Part shown: in pieces, positions 24,126 to 36,234 of the stretch
How positions within the stretch are numbered: the first letter of the stretch is position 1
How the letters are laid out: every line of letters starts with the position of its first letter
NCBI GenBank assembly: GCA_031308135.1
Contig: JAHLJT010009419.1
Span: 38,681,221 to 38,745,220, forward strand
Length of the DNA: 64,000 nt
Direction: 5' to 3'
DNA from: Acheta domesticus
Taxonomy: Eukaryota; Arthropoda; Insecta; Orthoptera; Gryllidae
Position numbers and translations under genes: made by a program
Notes under the pieces: model-generated
The model's input: the letters and a program-made list of their open reading frames with translations, nothing else
Databases searched by the model: none
Told to the model about the DNA's origin: nothing

Positions 24126-24867
24126 TACCCAAAATTGTGGCACCTGGGATCTCGAAATACTCACTCGTTCACCTGAGAGTGGTTTCCCTGGCTGAGGGAA
24201 GCCGACGTGAAGGGAAGTGGAACCGAGCAGGATCTCACGTAGCCATTCGCCAGCTGGGTCGCTGCAGCGCGGTTATTTTAATGCTCCTCCCAAGAACTCG
24301 CGAGTTGTTTTATGAAGTCGTTTCATTATCTTCATCGGCCGCGTAAGAGGAACAAGCCCTTGCAAAAGCGGACTTGCATTTATGATTACGCGTTTATCTG
24401 GCGAGCGACTCTCGAGTTCGTGTTGTGGAGACCACAGGGTGTGCCAGAAAATAAGTTGTTAAAGATAACGAGGTACTATTTCAGTTCTTGTGGGTGGGTG
24501 AGTGTGTTGCATTTGTAGACTCATTTATGCCTTTTTAATAATCTATACATTGAAACCCCTTCGCACAAATAAAGTCTAATTATAAAAATGTTTATTGTTT
24601 CTAATTTGAAGAGATTGGCTAAGTAGTTTCCTAACTTACTACTGGTTTACAATGGTAATAACGATAAAAATAATTCAAAATATTAACAATGTTAACAATA
24701 ATTTCCTGTTACTTTCTCGTAGGCGATGTTCCATTTTGGGATGATCAGAAAATCTATTGATTAAAAACTTCATTTTGAATATGTGGATAGGATTTATTTT
24801 GCAAATGTAGAACCAGAGAAGCAAAAGAAATGGAAATATGCAAAGAACGTTCTCTGCAGAATAGGTC

Positions 24868-24907
24868 GAGAGAGATAGAGAGAGAAAGAGAGGGAGAGAG
24901 AGAGAGC
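24868..24907. repeat. (GA)n microsatellite
   Basis: Imperfect GA dinucleotide run of about 40 bp. Confidence 0.9.
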
Positions 24908-25039
24908 ATTCTGAAAACACATACTCTGGCGCGAAGATTAATTCTCACACATTCAACCCAACCCACATACCCTACTTCCCAGATCAGATCGTGCCCTTCC
25001 CCCACATCCATTCATAAAAGCGTCGCTTCATCTCCATTA

Positions 25040-25260
25040 CCCCTCGCGAATCACCCCGTGTCGGAGCGGTCATCGCCTCACCCCCTCTCGGGGGAAACTG
25101 CTCCCCACGGAGCCACAAACCTCCCAGCGCAGTCGGCGGCGCCGCCGCCACTGCCGCATCTGATCGGCCGCCGCGTGTCAACCTCTCTGCCCTCGCCCCT
25201 CCTCCTACCGGAGAGAGCGGGTACCAGCGGGCGCGTTGCGGCTTCCGTCCGTCTCCACCC
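25040..25260. promoter_or_regulatory. CpG island next to a pyrimidine-rich array
   Basis: GC-rich and CpG-rich block with no recognisable exon. The 390-codon plus-strand frame that starts at 24830 continues through this island into the array and is Ser/Pro/His low-complexity sequence, not a plausible gene. Confidence 0.35.
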
Positions 25261-25269
25261 ATTACACTC

Positions 25270-25930
25270 CGTACTTCGCACTTCGCATCCACCTACCACC
25301 CTCCACCCTCCACTATCCATCCTCCACCCTGCGACCTCCAATCTCCACCCTACCCCCTCCGGCCTCCTCTCACCGCCCTGCACCAACCGCCCTGCACCCA
25401 CCACCCTACCCCCTCCGCCCTTCCCCTCCGCCCTACCCCCTCCGCCCTACCCCCTCCGCCCTACCCCCTCCGCATTACCCCCTCCGCATTACCCCCTCCG
25501 CCCTTCCCCTTCTGTAGTTCTCACTCCGCTCTTCGCCCTCAGCCCTCACCCTCCGCCCACGCCCTCCACCATTCGCCTTCCGCCTTCCGCACTCCGCACT
25601 TCGCACTTCGCCCTCCGCACTCCGCACTCCACCCACCACCCACCACCCACCACCCACCACCCTCCACCATCCACCCTCCACCCTGCGACCTCCGATCTCC
25701 GCCCTACCCCGTCCGGCCTTCTCCCTTCACCCTGCACCCTCTTCCCTACCCCCTCCCCTCCTTCTCCGCCCTATCCGTTCTGCAGTCCCCACTCTGCTCT
25801 TTGCCCTCCGCCCTCACCCTCCGCCCACGCCCTCCACCATTCGCCTTCCGCCTTCAGCACTCCGCACTCCGCCTTCCGCCCACCGGACGCTGCATTCCAA
25901 TGCCCAGTTCAACCTACTCCGCACCCTTCG
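25270..25930. repeat. Pyrimidine-rich higher-order repeat array
   Basis: Short CCCTCCGCC, CCCTACCCCCTCCG and CACCCACCAC-type units fill about 650 bp with very few G on the plus strand. Two longer modules are each duplicated in the same order: one around CCCTGCGACCTCC (25328 and 25682) and one around CCTCACCCTCCGCCCACGCC (about 25543 and 25813). The array is therefore a diverged two-copy higher-order repeat. Its strand asymmetry could favour triplex (H-DNA) formation. Confidence 0.75.
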
Positions 25931-25989
25931 CTCTTTGCTGACATACCGCGGGGCTGGGTTCAGACCCAGCACGAACCTCAGCGAACTAG

Positions 25990-26475
25990 AATGATTGATT
26001 AGTGTTTCCGGGCGCGACAAACGACACTACTACCGAATGTGTTCCGCATATTTTTGTCAGGGAGGTGGCGGTGTTCTCTCTCCGATGGACGGTGAGATTG
26101 GCATCGAGCTACACGTCGAATTGCGGGATTTCTTCCATCCAGGTTCTGCCACTAGCGGGGCACCGCCCCAGCTCCCTACATGTGTAGTAGTGTCGTGTAG
26201 CGTAAGTAAGGAATGGGTGAGGATAGGTAAGGAAAAGGAAGGAAAGATATTGCGCGGTCCGTTACCCGTTTGTTAGGCTACTACTCGAGCATTCGCCTGG
26301 CGATAAAGACGGAACACTACCGTTCAGAGCAGTGGGCCATTAGAATTATTCTCCAGACACAGGATGAATTTGATCTAGCCATCAAAGTAGTGCAGAAAAT
26401 CCTACCGCTCTTGGTTTTCGAATCCTAGAAATCCAGATCAGAATCACTGCAGTGATTCCGTAAGCCATTTCGGGC
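25990..26475 (-). mobile_element. AATC-tailed tRNA-derived SINE, near full length
   Basis: On the minus strand the element begins near 26475 with an A-box-like TGGCTTACGG and a B-box-like GGATTCGAAAACC. It shows the shared CACTGCAGTG and ATTTTCTGC segments, then the family body, and ends in AATCAATCATTC at 25990. It abuts the pyrimidine-rich array. Confidence 0.8.
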
Positions 26476-27160
26476 GGTTCGGCAAACTCGAGGTGGCCGA
26501 TAAAATACAAAGTTCTTGAAAATAATGAGGCTGATAAATGTGACTGATATTCAGTTTTGTTTTTTGTTGTTGCTTTTTCCAATCTTCTGCGGTGTATGGG
26601 AAATTGTGGCCAGTTACAGCTTGGGTTGTGAAGTGGAAAAAAATAATGTGGTCGTATATTCAATCGAATATTCGAGATACGTTATTCTCTAATATTGGAG
26701 AGTCAAAGCGTCCAGCTTTAAAACTTTAATATCCTGCGACCTTGCTTGAATCTTCCTTGGCGTCGTCATCACAATTTCTTTCTCTATGTGACATTGCTGT
26801 CTTATCAGTATCTTGCAAGTTAGTTCAACTTTTTCTCCTGATCCTGTGCTTTCATCGCAATGTTTCTCCCTTTTACGGTTCTAAAGTTCAGCTTTAGACT
26901 ACTGTTCCCTTCCATTCACAATCATTCCCTTCACCCTGTTTGTCGCTTCTTCTCTTCTAAGCGTCTCTTTCCGCCACGATACCACTCACGCTCCATTTAT
27001 CAATGCCTCCCAGAGGTCACCTCCCCCTTTGCAGTCGGCACATCCGCTCACATCACTTACCTCTTCCGCGTGTAACTCGCTTAGTTTCTCCAATGGAACT
27101 TCCTTTGCTTCCCTTAGAGATCCTACATCTTCCTCTGCGCTTCTCCCCACCTAAATAATT

Positions 27161-27393
27161 GGTATTAATTGGTTTGATATTTATAACAGTACTGTATCCG
27201 AGGTTACTAACATGTTCTCATGCAAAACGCGAATATTATATTTATAAATATTTTGTCATAAAACGATAAAAGTACCCTTCTTGAAAACTACGAACTACTT
27301 GTAATGTCAATCTCTGGACAGATTTAAATTAATGCGAGGTTACTTCAATGCTACATTGCTCCAGTTCGCCAGAGCTCTGCAATCATCTTCGAG
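27161..27393 (+). repeat. Dispersed 240-bp repeat, copy 2
   Basis: Aligns with 22134-22373 in the same orientation. The block containing it is bracketed by a direct repeat of CTACATCTTCCT...TCTGCGCTTCTCC (27123-27152 and 27409-27449); the second bracket contains about 10 extra bases. Confidence 0.85.
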
Positions 27394-27570
27394 AAACAAT
27401 TTTTCTTTCTACATCTTCCTACATCGTCATCTGCGCTTCTCCCCACCTGAATATCTGGCGGGTGTGAGTCGCTCCTACACCGCCATTTCTTTCCCCACTT
27501 CTCCCTCTATCCCTTTCTCGGTCAGCTTGCATTTCTGTCTTCTTGTCCTTGCATCTTTCTCAGTTACTTT

Positions 27571-27663
27571 ATCATCCAATAGCATTCCTGGCTCTACATC
27601 TCTTTAACATAGCATTCCTGACTCTATTTCACATAGCTCCTTTCACATAGCATTCCTGACTAC
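27571..27663. repeat. Short tandem repeat of CATAGCATTCCTGACT
   Basis: Three units of CATAGCATTCCTGACT (or near variants) occur within about 90 bp in a pyrimidine-rich stretch. Confidence 0.6.
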
Positions 27664-27884
27664 TTTGCTATCACAATGCCCACCCATGTCTCCCTCATCT
27701 ACATATAGTCTATCAGTCGGCTTGTTCATTAAATACGATTTCTAACTCCTCCCCTACTGCTTTTAAACCCAGCATGCTCTTCCGATTCGCATATCCATTC
27801 TCTCCCTGCTTTCCTCAGTCGCCTCGCTTCTCCAACCATCTCTCTTCTTGCAGCTCCTTCATCTCCGACTATCGTCGAGCGTCC

Positions 27885-28250
27885 ATCGGTCTCCCCCTCC
27901 ATCGCTGCCCCCTGCCTCTCGCGTCCTCCTCCGTCCGCCGATCGCCCCGCGGGGCAGGTGAGCTAATCCGGCCTCGCGCACGGGCGGGGCGGGGCGGGCG
28001 ACCAGGCGCCGGCCGATTAGCGCCGCCCATAAATCACGAATTGCTATCGACCGCAGACGCAGACGCAGGCGCGGGCGAGGGTGTGGGCGCGGGCGCGGGG
28101 CCGCCCGCCACCTGCCAAACGCTCCCACAGCGCCCGCGCTCCTTGAGTGCCCCTCGCCGCGGGCTGGCGGCGACCCGCAGCGCAGAGGCCAGCCCGCCCT
28201 CTTCCCCTTCCCCCTAACCCTGCGCCGGCGAACGCCCCGGCCGTGAGGAA
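27885..28250. promoter_or_regulatory. CpG island
   Basis: GC-rich block inside inferred intron 1, with GATTAGCGCCG (28015-28025) and a clustered GGGCGGGGCGGGGCGGG. Open frames here are low-complexity Arg/Ala/Pro. Confidence 0.4.
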
Positions 28251-29370
28251 AACAGGGCACGCGTTAGCATTTTATGCCGCAATCCTGTTTTCTTTAACCT
28301 TTGATCAACTATTTATTTTGCCATCATTTAAAATGTAATCTTGATTGTCAATCATCGTCATTATGTCATTTGATTGATTGATAGTGATTTCGGGCACGTG
28401 AACCTCGGAGGTCATTAGTCCAGTAAGTGTAGTGCATGTTTTTTTCATCGAGGGAGGTGGTGGTGATCTTCCCCCGCTGGATGGCGAGATCCTGCGCCGA
28501 CCCGGCGTCGGCTAAAGGGGTTTTCCACAACCAGACATCTCCCACCAGCGGAGCACCGCCCCAGCCGGGACAATATTTAGTTTCCCGGCCGGTCTCCCGG
28601 TGTGTGGTAGTACAGTACATGTTAGTGTAGGTGTGTGTAAGGGGTGAGTATAGGACAAAGAAAAGGAAGGAAAGATCGCGTGCGGTCCGTATCCCCTTTA
28701 ATCACATCGGAGAAAATGTAACAAACTTCTAGATCATGTAGGGAATCAAAAATTTTGCCAATGAACGTGTGAGAGGAAATTTTATACAACCATGTTACTC
28801 ATTGGACATTTCCTTCTTATTTTAGGTAACTCATTACGCGCTAGTCTTTAGCGGGTCACGTTCCGCCATAGTCAAAGAGATTCCGTGAGAAAACGCCGGA
28901 AAAATGTATTTTTCTGCGGTCGCGTTGAGAAAAACGTGCCACAATCCTGTTTTCTTTAACCTTTGATCATCATTTTTTTGTGCTAGATTATCTTTATTTA
29001 AATATCATCTTAATCGTCAGGCATCGTCATTGTCTAAAGGTCTTCAGAAAATGTAACTAACTTCTAGATCAAGTAAGGAATCGAATATTATTCCAACGAA
29101 TGCGTGAGAGGAAATTTCATACAATTGTGTTATTCATTGGACATTTCCTTCAGATTTTTAGATAACTCATTATGCGCTAGTCTTTTACAAGGATATTATT
29201 AAGGATATTTTAAAAGATGAAAGGATATTTTTGCCAATGCATATGTGGTATGAAAATTCATATAACTAAGTTACACATGTGACACTGGCTCTTGAATTTT
29301 AGATAACTCATTACGCATTAATGTTTGCCAGGTCACGTTCCCACACGAAGAGATTTTGTAAACCTTCCGA
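28249..29370 (+). repeat. Local tandem duplication (about 330-bp unit), first copy split by a SINE
   Basis: Segment CAATCCTGTTTTCTTTAACC...CATCGTCATT occurs at 28279-28360 and again at about 28941-29033. The segment GAAAATGTAAC...CATTACGCGCTAGTC follows each of them (28714-28845 and about 29048-29185), and a third, more diverged partial unit occurs at about 29226-29370. In the first copy the two segments are separated by the SINE at 28368-28695; in the second they are contiguous. Confidence 0.8.
28368..28695 (-). mobile_element. 5'-truncated AATC-tailed SINE inserted in a tandem duplicate
   Basis: Minus-strand body from GGACCGCACGCGATC (about 28695) through ACTGGACTAATGACC to an AATCAATCAAA tail at 28368. 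The head and part of the body are missing. The paired empty site is present about 0.67 kb away. Confidence 0.8.
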
Positions 29371-29859
29371 ACATCAGTGCATGAAGAGTTGCTTAGCAGC
29401 CAGAGGCACAATGTCACGTGTGTAACTTCGCTACGTATATGAGATTTCCCGCCACATATTTAGGGGCGAAAAGTGATAAACTTTGACTCCCCTACATGAA
29501 GACTACTAGACTCTTGTAATATTTATTCTGAGACTGTGTACTCTGAGTAACTCCTCTCACATTTCCTCATGATACCAGAAGAATCGATCGATGCCGAATG
29601 TGGTGGTAGAAACAGGATTTCTGAGGTCTTTCGTAAGTTTTTCGTCCTGTAAAAACACTGCGAGACAAGACGTTACTACCTACCATTATACAAAATGGAA
29701 AATCTAGTTGTGAGGTGATAACCGTGTATAACAGTAGTCACAGACAAGAACTTTGATTTGGCTGCTGTAATGGGGACAAGAGTAGAAGAGTAGGGTCGAC
29801 GCATCTGGGAAGGGCAACGGAGACTTCGGGCAGACCGCGAGGAGCTGTCGGGCGTTTGG

Positions 29860-30140
29860 GACGTAGAAGGCGTGGCGCACGTTCGTCAGGATTGCCCAGG
29901 AACTTTTGACGCGGGGGCGGGCGCGCGCAGGCGGGCGACGGGCGCGGACTTTTCGTGACCAACTCCCAGCATCGACCCGGCCGCGACACCACCCCACGCG
30001 CATTCCTAGGCCCGCGACCCCTCATTATCAGCGTCAGGGCGACCAGTTCGCTTTGCCCGCGGGTGAGAGAGATGGAGGCAGTGGGTCGGAGGCAGCGGCG
30101 GAGGTGGAGGACGGAGATGGTGGCGGCGGACTGTGATGAA
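29860..30140. promoter_or_regulatory. CpG island
   Basis: GC-rich block within inferred intron 1. Open frames on both strands are low-complexity. No splice-flanked exon was recognised. Confidence 0.35.
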
Positions 30141-30275
30141 GACAAGGTTTCTACATTGTATGATTCATTATCCATTGCATTGAGGGTCATGTACAAACCA
30201 AATAAAGTACGTATTTCAGTAAATAGAGCTTCAGATCATTCGCATTTATAAAAAGTTGCATCTATGTATATCTGA

Positions 30276-30460
30276 GAGATACATTGCGGGCACTGACGTG
30301 AGTCTACCTATTGCGGGCACATGTATGAGACATGAGTCCACCTATAGCCCGCGCCTACACATTCTTACATATGGTGGCGGACGGTGATGGTGACGAAGGA
30401 GATGGTGGTGGCGGTGGCGATTGGACGGTTACGGTGACGTCAGTGGGGGCGGGGGCGGTA
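30276..30460. promoter_or_regulatory. Small GC block with CRE palindrome
   Basis: A GGTGGCGG-type triplet stretch is followed by TGACGTCA (30436-30443) and a short G-run cluster. A two-copy ATTGCGGGCAC repeat precedes it. Confidence 0.3.
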
Positions 30461-30769
30461 GTCCGCATTTTTTTTTAAATTTGTATTGGAAATTTTTATA
30501 AATGTAAGTTCGTAATATGCAAATGTGTTTTATAATAAAAGTATTTTAATATTACATATTATATCCTATTTTACATATTTATTACATATTCTGACTATTT
30601 TCATTACATATTTATGTACATATTTTGACGTTTCATACTACACATTTTTCCGGTCTCTAGTAATGATATATAGAAAAATATGAGTAAATATAAGTAGTTT
30701 CAAACTTGATTCCGCATCCGGTTAAAGGGTATGTGAAAATACGAATATAAGTTATCGTATCAGCACTGT

Positions 30770-30865
30770 CGTAAACGTACATAAACTTCATGTAAGTTTT
30801 TCACAAAACTTACATAAACTTCATGTAAGTTTTCCAACTTCATGTAACTTTTCTTTGTTTTTCAC
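30770..30865. repeat. Tandem and inverted repeat of AACTTCATGTAAGTT
   Basis: AACTTCATGTAAGTTTT is present twice and once more as a near variant. AACTTACAT upstream pairs with ATGTAAGTT to form a 9-bp stem, so the array contains a potential hairpin. Confidence 0.6.
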
Positions 30866-30869
30866 AAAA

Positions 30870-32690
30870 TTTAGATTCAAAATTTTGAGGCAATACATTT
30901 TCAAATAAGTAATAAATGTTACAGAATAATACGAGATAAAAGGAGGAGTGGAATCAATAGTTCTCCTACACTGAATCAATATCCGGCAAAATCAACAGAC
31001 ATAGGTTTTCTTGATAGGTCCAGCAGTAATTATTCCCCCTTTCCTTTTTCTTATCTCTTCGTTAGTTAACACTCTCAATTTGTATAATCAATTAACTTTA
31101 ATTTTTTTCTGTCGGTGGTATATTTCATTTACATTTGTAATCAAGCCGAAGCCTTGTTGCCTGTACCTTCAAAACCTTAAAATATTGTAAGTGACAAAAA
31201 ATATGAATATATAATAAGCAGTTATGCTTCATTTTTTCATGTTTTCCAAAATTATATCTCTAACAACAATTTTGAAGTGTATAAAAATATACTTTGCGCT
31301 TATGTGTTCTTATGGAAAATTCTAGTAAGAGGAACAAGGAGAGTAATTCTCATATTCTTCAGTCCCTCGAAGCTTTCAGCAAGTTCATCTAACATGCGAA
31401 GTGACATAGCACAATTACGCTAAGAACAGCACTTTTGCATAAAGACCGGCAGCCTTCCCGCCTCAAGGCGCGCCCTTCTGTGTTAGACAATGGATTACGT
31501 TCACGAGTTTGCGGCGAAAATGTTTTCACAAAAGCTGTCACATCGCCGCGTAAACTTCCTATGTAAAAGTTTCTCTTTTAGTCCTATCCCTTTAAAGCGC
31601 ATTGTTTCTCCAATAATATGGAAAGTAAAGAAGATCATTCCATAAGTAGAGCATGGTTGCTTTGCGTAACTTGAAAGTATCTTCAAACAATATAAACTTG
31701 AAAGTATTTTAGCAATTGCTTTTGAAAAAGATGCACAACAATAATTCCGTCACACAATACGATTTTATATATAAATGAAAAGTCAGAAAAGTCTAGAGAA
31801 GAACTCAGATAGTATAAATTGTTGCGACGATGATTCTGTGCATTTATTTTAAAGGAGAATAGAAATTTTGACAATTTAATATTGGGAGATATTAATAAAA
31901 ATGGTTAAGTTTCAAAATGTCATAACTTTTGCTCTTTGTGGCAGAAATATTCAAATATACATTCACAGTGGTTCTCAGAAATACGAAAATATTTTAAGCT
32001 CATTATGGCAAAAATATTAAAGTTGTATGCGCAGTGAGTTGAACGCCAAACACGGAACCCATTCTTTTAATATTTGTCTATATTTTTCAGGAATGACGTC
32101 AGGTATTTAAAGAGCTGATACTCGTACCTATGGAAAGGTTTCCTTTATATTCACGAGATTGGTTCAATTTTTGTCTTTTGCCTGACAATCAAATCTCCGT
32201 ATTACTTAGTTTATCGTGTAAAAATGTAACTATGATTTCCCTGATAATAATTCTACTTTTGAAATGTATTTATTACTGTTTAAGTTATTTAATATTGCTC
32301 ATTTAATACATTTATATTAAAAAGTAAATTTGAATTCAGTTTTATTTTCGCCACCTCCAACCTTCTGTTTTTCTTCCTTTATAAGCAGAACTATTGGAAA
32401 TAGTCGTAGTTGTTTTCCAAAAATTTAAAGCCGAACGAGGTCGAGACATGTAATAGAGCTTTATAAACGAAATGAATCTCCGAATGTAAACGGCGAAGTT
32501 GAGAAAGTGCTAACGTAACAGTAACGGATAACCTGGTCTTGTTGATCACCTTTGTTCTCATACAGACGCATTAAATTTTCTTTCAATTGAATGCGACGTG
32601 CAGTACCGCCTCTTGCTTAACCCTCGAATGGAGAGAATCGTGAAACATCATAGCCTCTTAGCCAAGAAGGAGATCACGAGTCCAGCCCAA
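30870..32690. other. AT-rich non-coding stretch
   Basis: Nothing recognised beyond simple AT-rich sequence. Confidence 0.5.
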
Positions 32691-32699
32691 TCACGTGAG

Positions 32700-32990
32700 T
32701 GCAGCTCTGGCGCCTCCCACGCCGAACGAGCGGGACGACGCGAGGGCGCGTCCGGCAGGCGGCAGGGGCGCCAACATACGGACGCGGAAAGTCTGCCCGG
32801 GAGGCGCCTCGTGAAGAGTTTAACGAGTTTAATTCCGTTCTGGGAAAGGCGTCGGCTGCAGTCCTCGACCTCCCCTCCCCATTTTACACCCTGTCCCCAG
32901 GCCCCACTTCCCCTCCGTCCTCAGCGTATCCTCGTCCGCAGCTCGTCCGCAACCCCCGCTCGCGCCCCGGCCCCGTTGTCAAAAATTGCG
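32700..32990. promoter_or_regulatory. CpG island
   Basis: GC-rich block in inferred intron 1 with low-complexity open frames (up to 142 codons) and no domain resemblance. Confidence 0.35.
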
Positions 32991-32994
32991 CTTT

Positions 32995-35090
32995 CCCTTT
33001 CCCATAGTCTCCATTCTTTACACTGAAGTTACTGACGTACCACACTTTTTTCTCATTATTCCCTCTCTGGTCATGATTTCTCTGCACCTACTCGTCTTCC
33101 ATGCCACGGAACATTATGTTTATTCCGTCATTCATTTAGTTAACCAAGCAGTTGTTACATTGCTGTTTTAATATAGAATTTATTTTGTTTATTAACAATA
33201 CGTAGAAATATTTCTTTTTCTAAATAAAATAATAAAAAAAACAAAAATATCAATAATTATGTGATATATACCGGAGTAAAAATTTGAATATTCTATACAA
33301 AAATCTATAAATTAATCCTAATCTGCTAACCATATCATCCCCTGCAAATATAAAATAAACTAATGAAGTAAAAATTGCCGAAAAAGTTAACACTCAACGC
33401 CTGCACTACAGACTTTCAATACTCGTTGCTCAATCCGCGGTTAATGATATGTGGAACAAGTGGTATTCATCACAGACATTTCTCCTTGCAAGACTCTCAT
33501 CCCGCTATATTGGTAAAATCGTAGAACCTCGAACCTAGACCATCGAACATCGTAGATCGTTAACATATTAGACTCGCTTACCCTATAGTTTAAAAAAAAC
33601 GTTATTGCTTTAGAGAGGAAATGTGAGCAAATAATATTTTATATTAATGTAAAACATAATTCCCTCCATCCTCGCGATTGTGTTTCGTAAAATTTGAGCA
33701 ACTGGGACAAAGCAGAAAACAGTGTTTTTCACATTATTAGTTTAAGGATGTGCTGCCTATTCGGATAGGACGTCTCCACTAGCATAAAAAGTTAATTAAA
33801 CCAATCTGAAGCCCCAACGCTAAGAATTTGGTGTCATTGGAAATATTTCTGGCGGTAAAAAACGGTACTTGGTGCGGTACTCAATTTATAGTTTGAGTTA
33901 GGGGACAAATGTAGGTTGCGGAGTTTGCAAAATATACCAACACCAGGTAGGCTTCCCTAAATTTATTTGGATTAGACGCTTTCTCAATTGATCGTTTCTG
34001 GGGTCAATCTATCGACATGTGTGTGTTATATTGAAAGAAACCTCATTTGTCCATGGTCAACTTCACATTGCTTCGTTGTCCAATACCTTTGTTCATGGCC
34101 CTTTCTATATTAAAAAATATTTGTCAATAAGAGTGTTTCTCCGAGCAACTTTTTAGGGTAAATTCATAATAAAGTAAACATTTAAAGAAATGATAACCAT
34201 CTGCATTGCAATTTGTAACTATTGTGTTATTGTAGTACGTCTCGCATCATTTTGACCTGTCATTTTTGACGGGTTATTCCTAGTAGTTAATATCATTATG
34301 TCACTCCGCTGCCATCTCCATATTCTTCATAGAATGTAAATGTCTCCGTTCATCCCACACTTTATGGTATCTGCTTCGACGCAGTAGGTGTGCCACATCT
34401 GTTCTTGTCTAAGTACAATGTTGTTTCAGCCTTGCAACATTATACCAGCCTTTTTTTTTCACCTAGGATGCAGTGCTATCTTACCTACACCATCAAAGCA
34501 TTAACCCTCCCACTACCACGCCCGCCGTATTCATCACTGCACAGCAGCTTCAGAGCAGTTCGCGAGCTCTGCCAATCAGAGGAGAGCAAACAGAAATAAG
34601 CGCCAGCGATTCGCCACGTAATTAGACACGCTGCCGGAACAAGCGGACTCGTTAAGCGAGCCTGGCGCAACCTCCCTTCTTAGTCTCAGCCCGTACCACT
34701 CGACCCCTCACTCTTCCCTCTTCCCGCTGCCTCGTTGAATACACTATTTATGCTCCCCTCCTCAGCGGACGTTTACGGGAAGAAAGTAACGATTCCCCGT
34801 AATCGACCGCGCAGAATGCGTTAGAAGTTGCCCATTAATTAAGCATGCCTCGGAAACAATGCCACCTCTAATCGATCGGTTTGTTCGCGCAACCAGTGCT
34901 TCATGACGCACTGATATAACTCGAACAATGCGTTCGATTGTGTCGGAAGAGGTCGCTCGTAGAAATGAATTAATCACTCCCCGTAGTTCCTTTCAGCTTC
35001 TTCTTCTTCTCCTGCTCGTTCCATTCCAACCAGTTGCATTGTGGAGATTAATTTAACAGGCAGACAAAAGGTCGCACTCCCCCGAGACGC
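32995..35090. other. AT-rich to mixed non-coding stretch
   Basis: No exon or recognised element. TTAACCCTCCC at 34502 resembles a piggyBac-type end but has no partner nearby. Confidence 0.45.
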
Positions 35091-35121
35091 AGCAATGGCT
35101 CAGGCTGTCTATAGAGCGGAA

Positions 35122-35240
35122 GGGGGCAAGGGGGGGCGAGGGGGCAGGGGGCGGGGGGCGGAGCGCGTACCTCCCTGGGGGACCGGGGTGGAGCCCGCCT
35201 GATAATCAGGCCCTGCCCACGTCATAACTCACCGCTGAAG
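35122..35240 (+). other. Strong G-quadruplex-prone tract in a small GC island
   Basis: Five runs of five to seven G separated by one to three bases lie in 35122-35158 on the plus strand, which is the template strand of the GH18 gene. CpG-rich DNA follows. Confidence 0.75.
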
Positions 35241-36109
35241 CCTGGCCCGGACCCGGACTTGCACTCGCGACCTTTGCCTGGGCCTTAACGAAGTGACCCG
35301 CCGTGGCCTGAATAGCTGCGAAAGATAGCGCAGGAGGCATAATGCAGGGCTGCTGAAATGGTTGACGAAAGCCTCCGGGTCGACCCACTTACCGGCACCA
35401 CATTCCGTTCTACCTGTCCGAGGAAACATTGGGTGAATTGACGTTGGATTGATATATTCGTGAAGTCAGGTTTGAGTCTACGTAAAGAAGTACAACATAA
35501 CAATTAATTAATGTATTTAAAAATGAAAAAAATAGTGACGTACCTCCAAGGTTATACCGATTGAAAATATTTTTTGATACCCTTTCATTTGTAATGTAAT
35601 GCGCTGATTATTCTGTCAGAATGCAACTACTGACAGTTTGATTAGCAGAAGTGTCACAATTATGTGATTGTTATGTATCACAAATTTGATCAGAATTCAC
35701 TTTCGCAAATTAGTGCCAGATAATACATATTTATTTCACATTTTATCTAATATTGTTATAAATGGTGTGTTGCACCCTACCTTAAAGTCAAAAAGGTAAT
35801 GAATCAATTTTGAGCGCTTTTATAGCCCCACGACGTAATATACTTGTAATGTAGAGCAAATAAAATTTCTAACCGACCAACCGTATTTATTGTATAGCAC
35901 TGTTTGCGTAAGATGAAGGTTCCACTATTGATGTGAATGGCTGTGCTTCGAACTCGCTACATCAACTACTGGTTTCGAAACGGAACGTGTCTGAAGGGTT
36001 GAAAATTTGTGAGTATCATGTTCGTGAATCGGATCGAATACGAATCGCCTAATTACGGCAAGCAGAGGTGTAAACACTTTGGGCGATGGAAGGCCTAGTC
36101 AAGAAGCGG

Positions 36110-36234
36110 GTCGCGGCTGTGGCGGTGGCGGCGGTGGCGGCTGTAATGGTGTTGGCGGCGGCGGTGGCCACGGTAGTGGCGGTGGGAGTAGTTCTGGTGA
36201 TGGGGTGGTGCGAGCAGTACTGCTGCTGGAGGTG
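36110..36234 (+). repeat. GGC/GGT triplet-rich tract, left of a SINE insertion
   Basis: Imperfect GGCGGT and GGTGGC triplets run up to the SINE at 36235. The same kind of sequence, including TAGTTCTGGTG, resumes after the SINE at 36646-36725, so one tract has been split. Confidence 0.75.

Noticed and set aside
24830..26002. 390-codon plus-strand frame rich in Pro/Ser/His
   Set aside because: Runs through a GA microsatellite, a CpG island, the pyrimidine array and into a SINE; no protein-like composition.
34502..34530. TTAACCCTCCC end resembling a piggyBac terminus (others at 32.6 and 50.8 kb)
   Set aside because: No matching inverted end with TTAA was found nearby for any of them.
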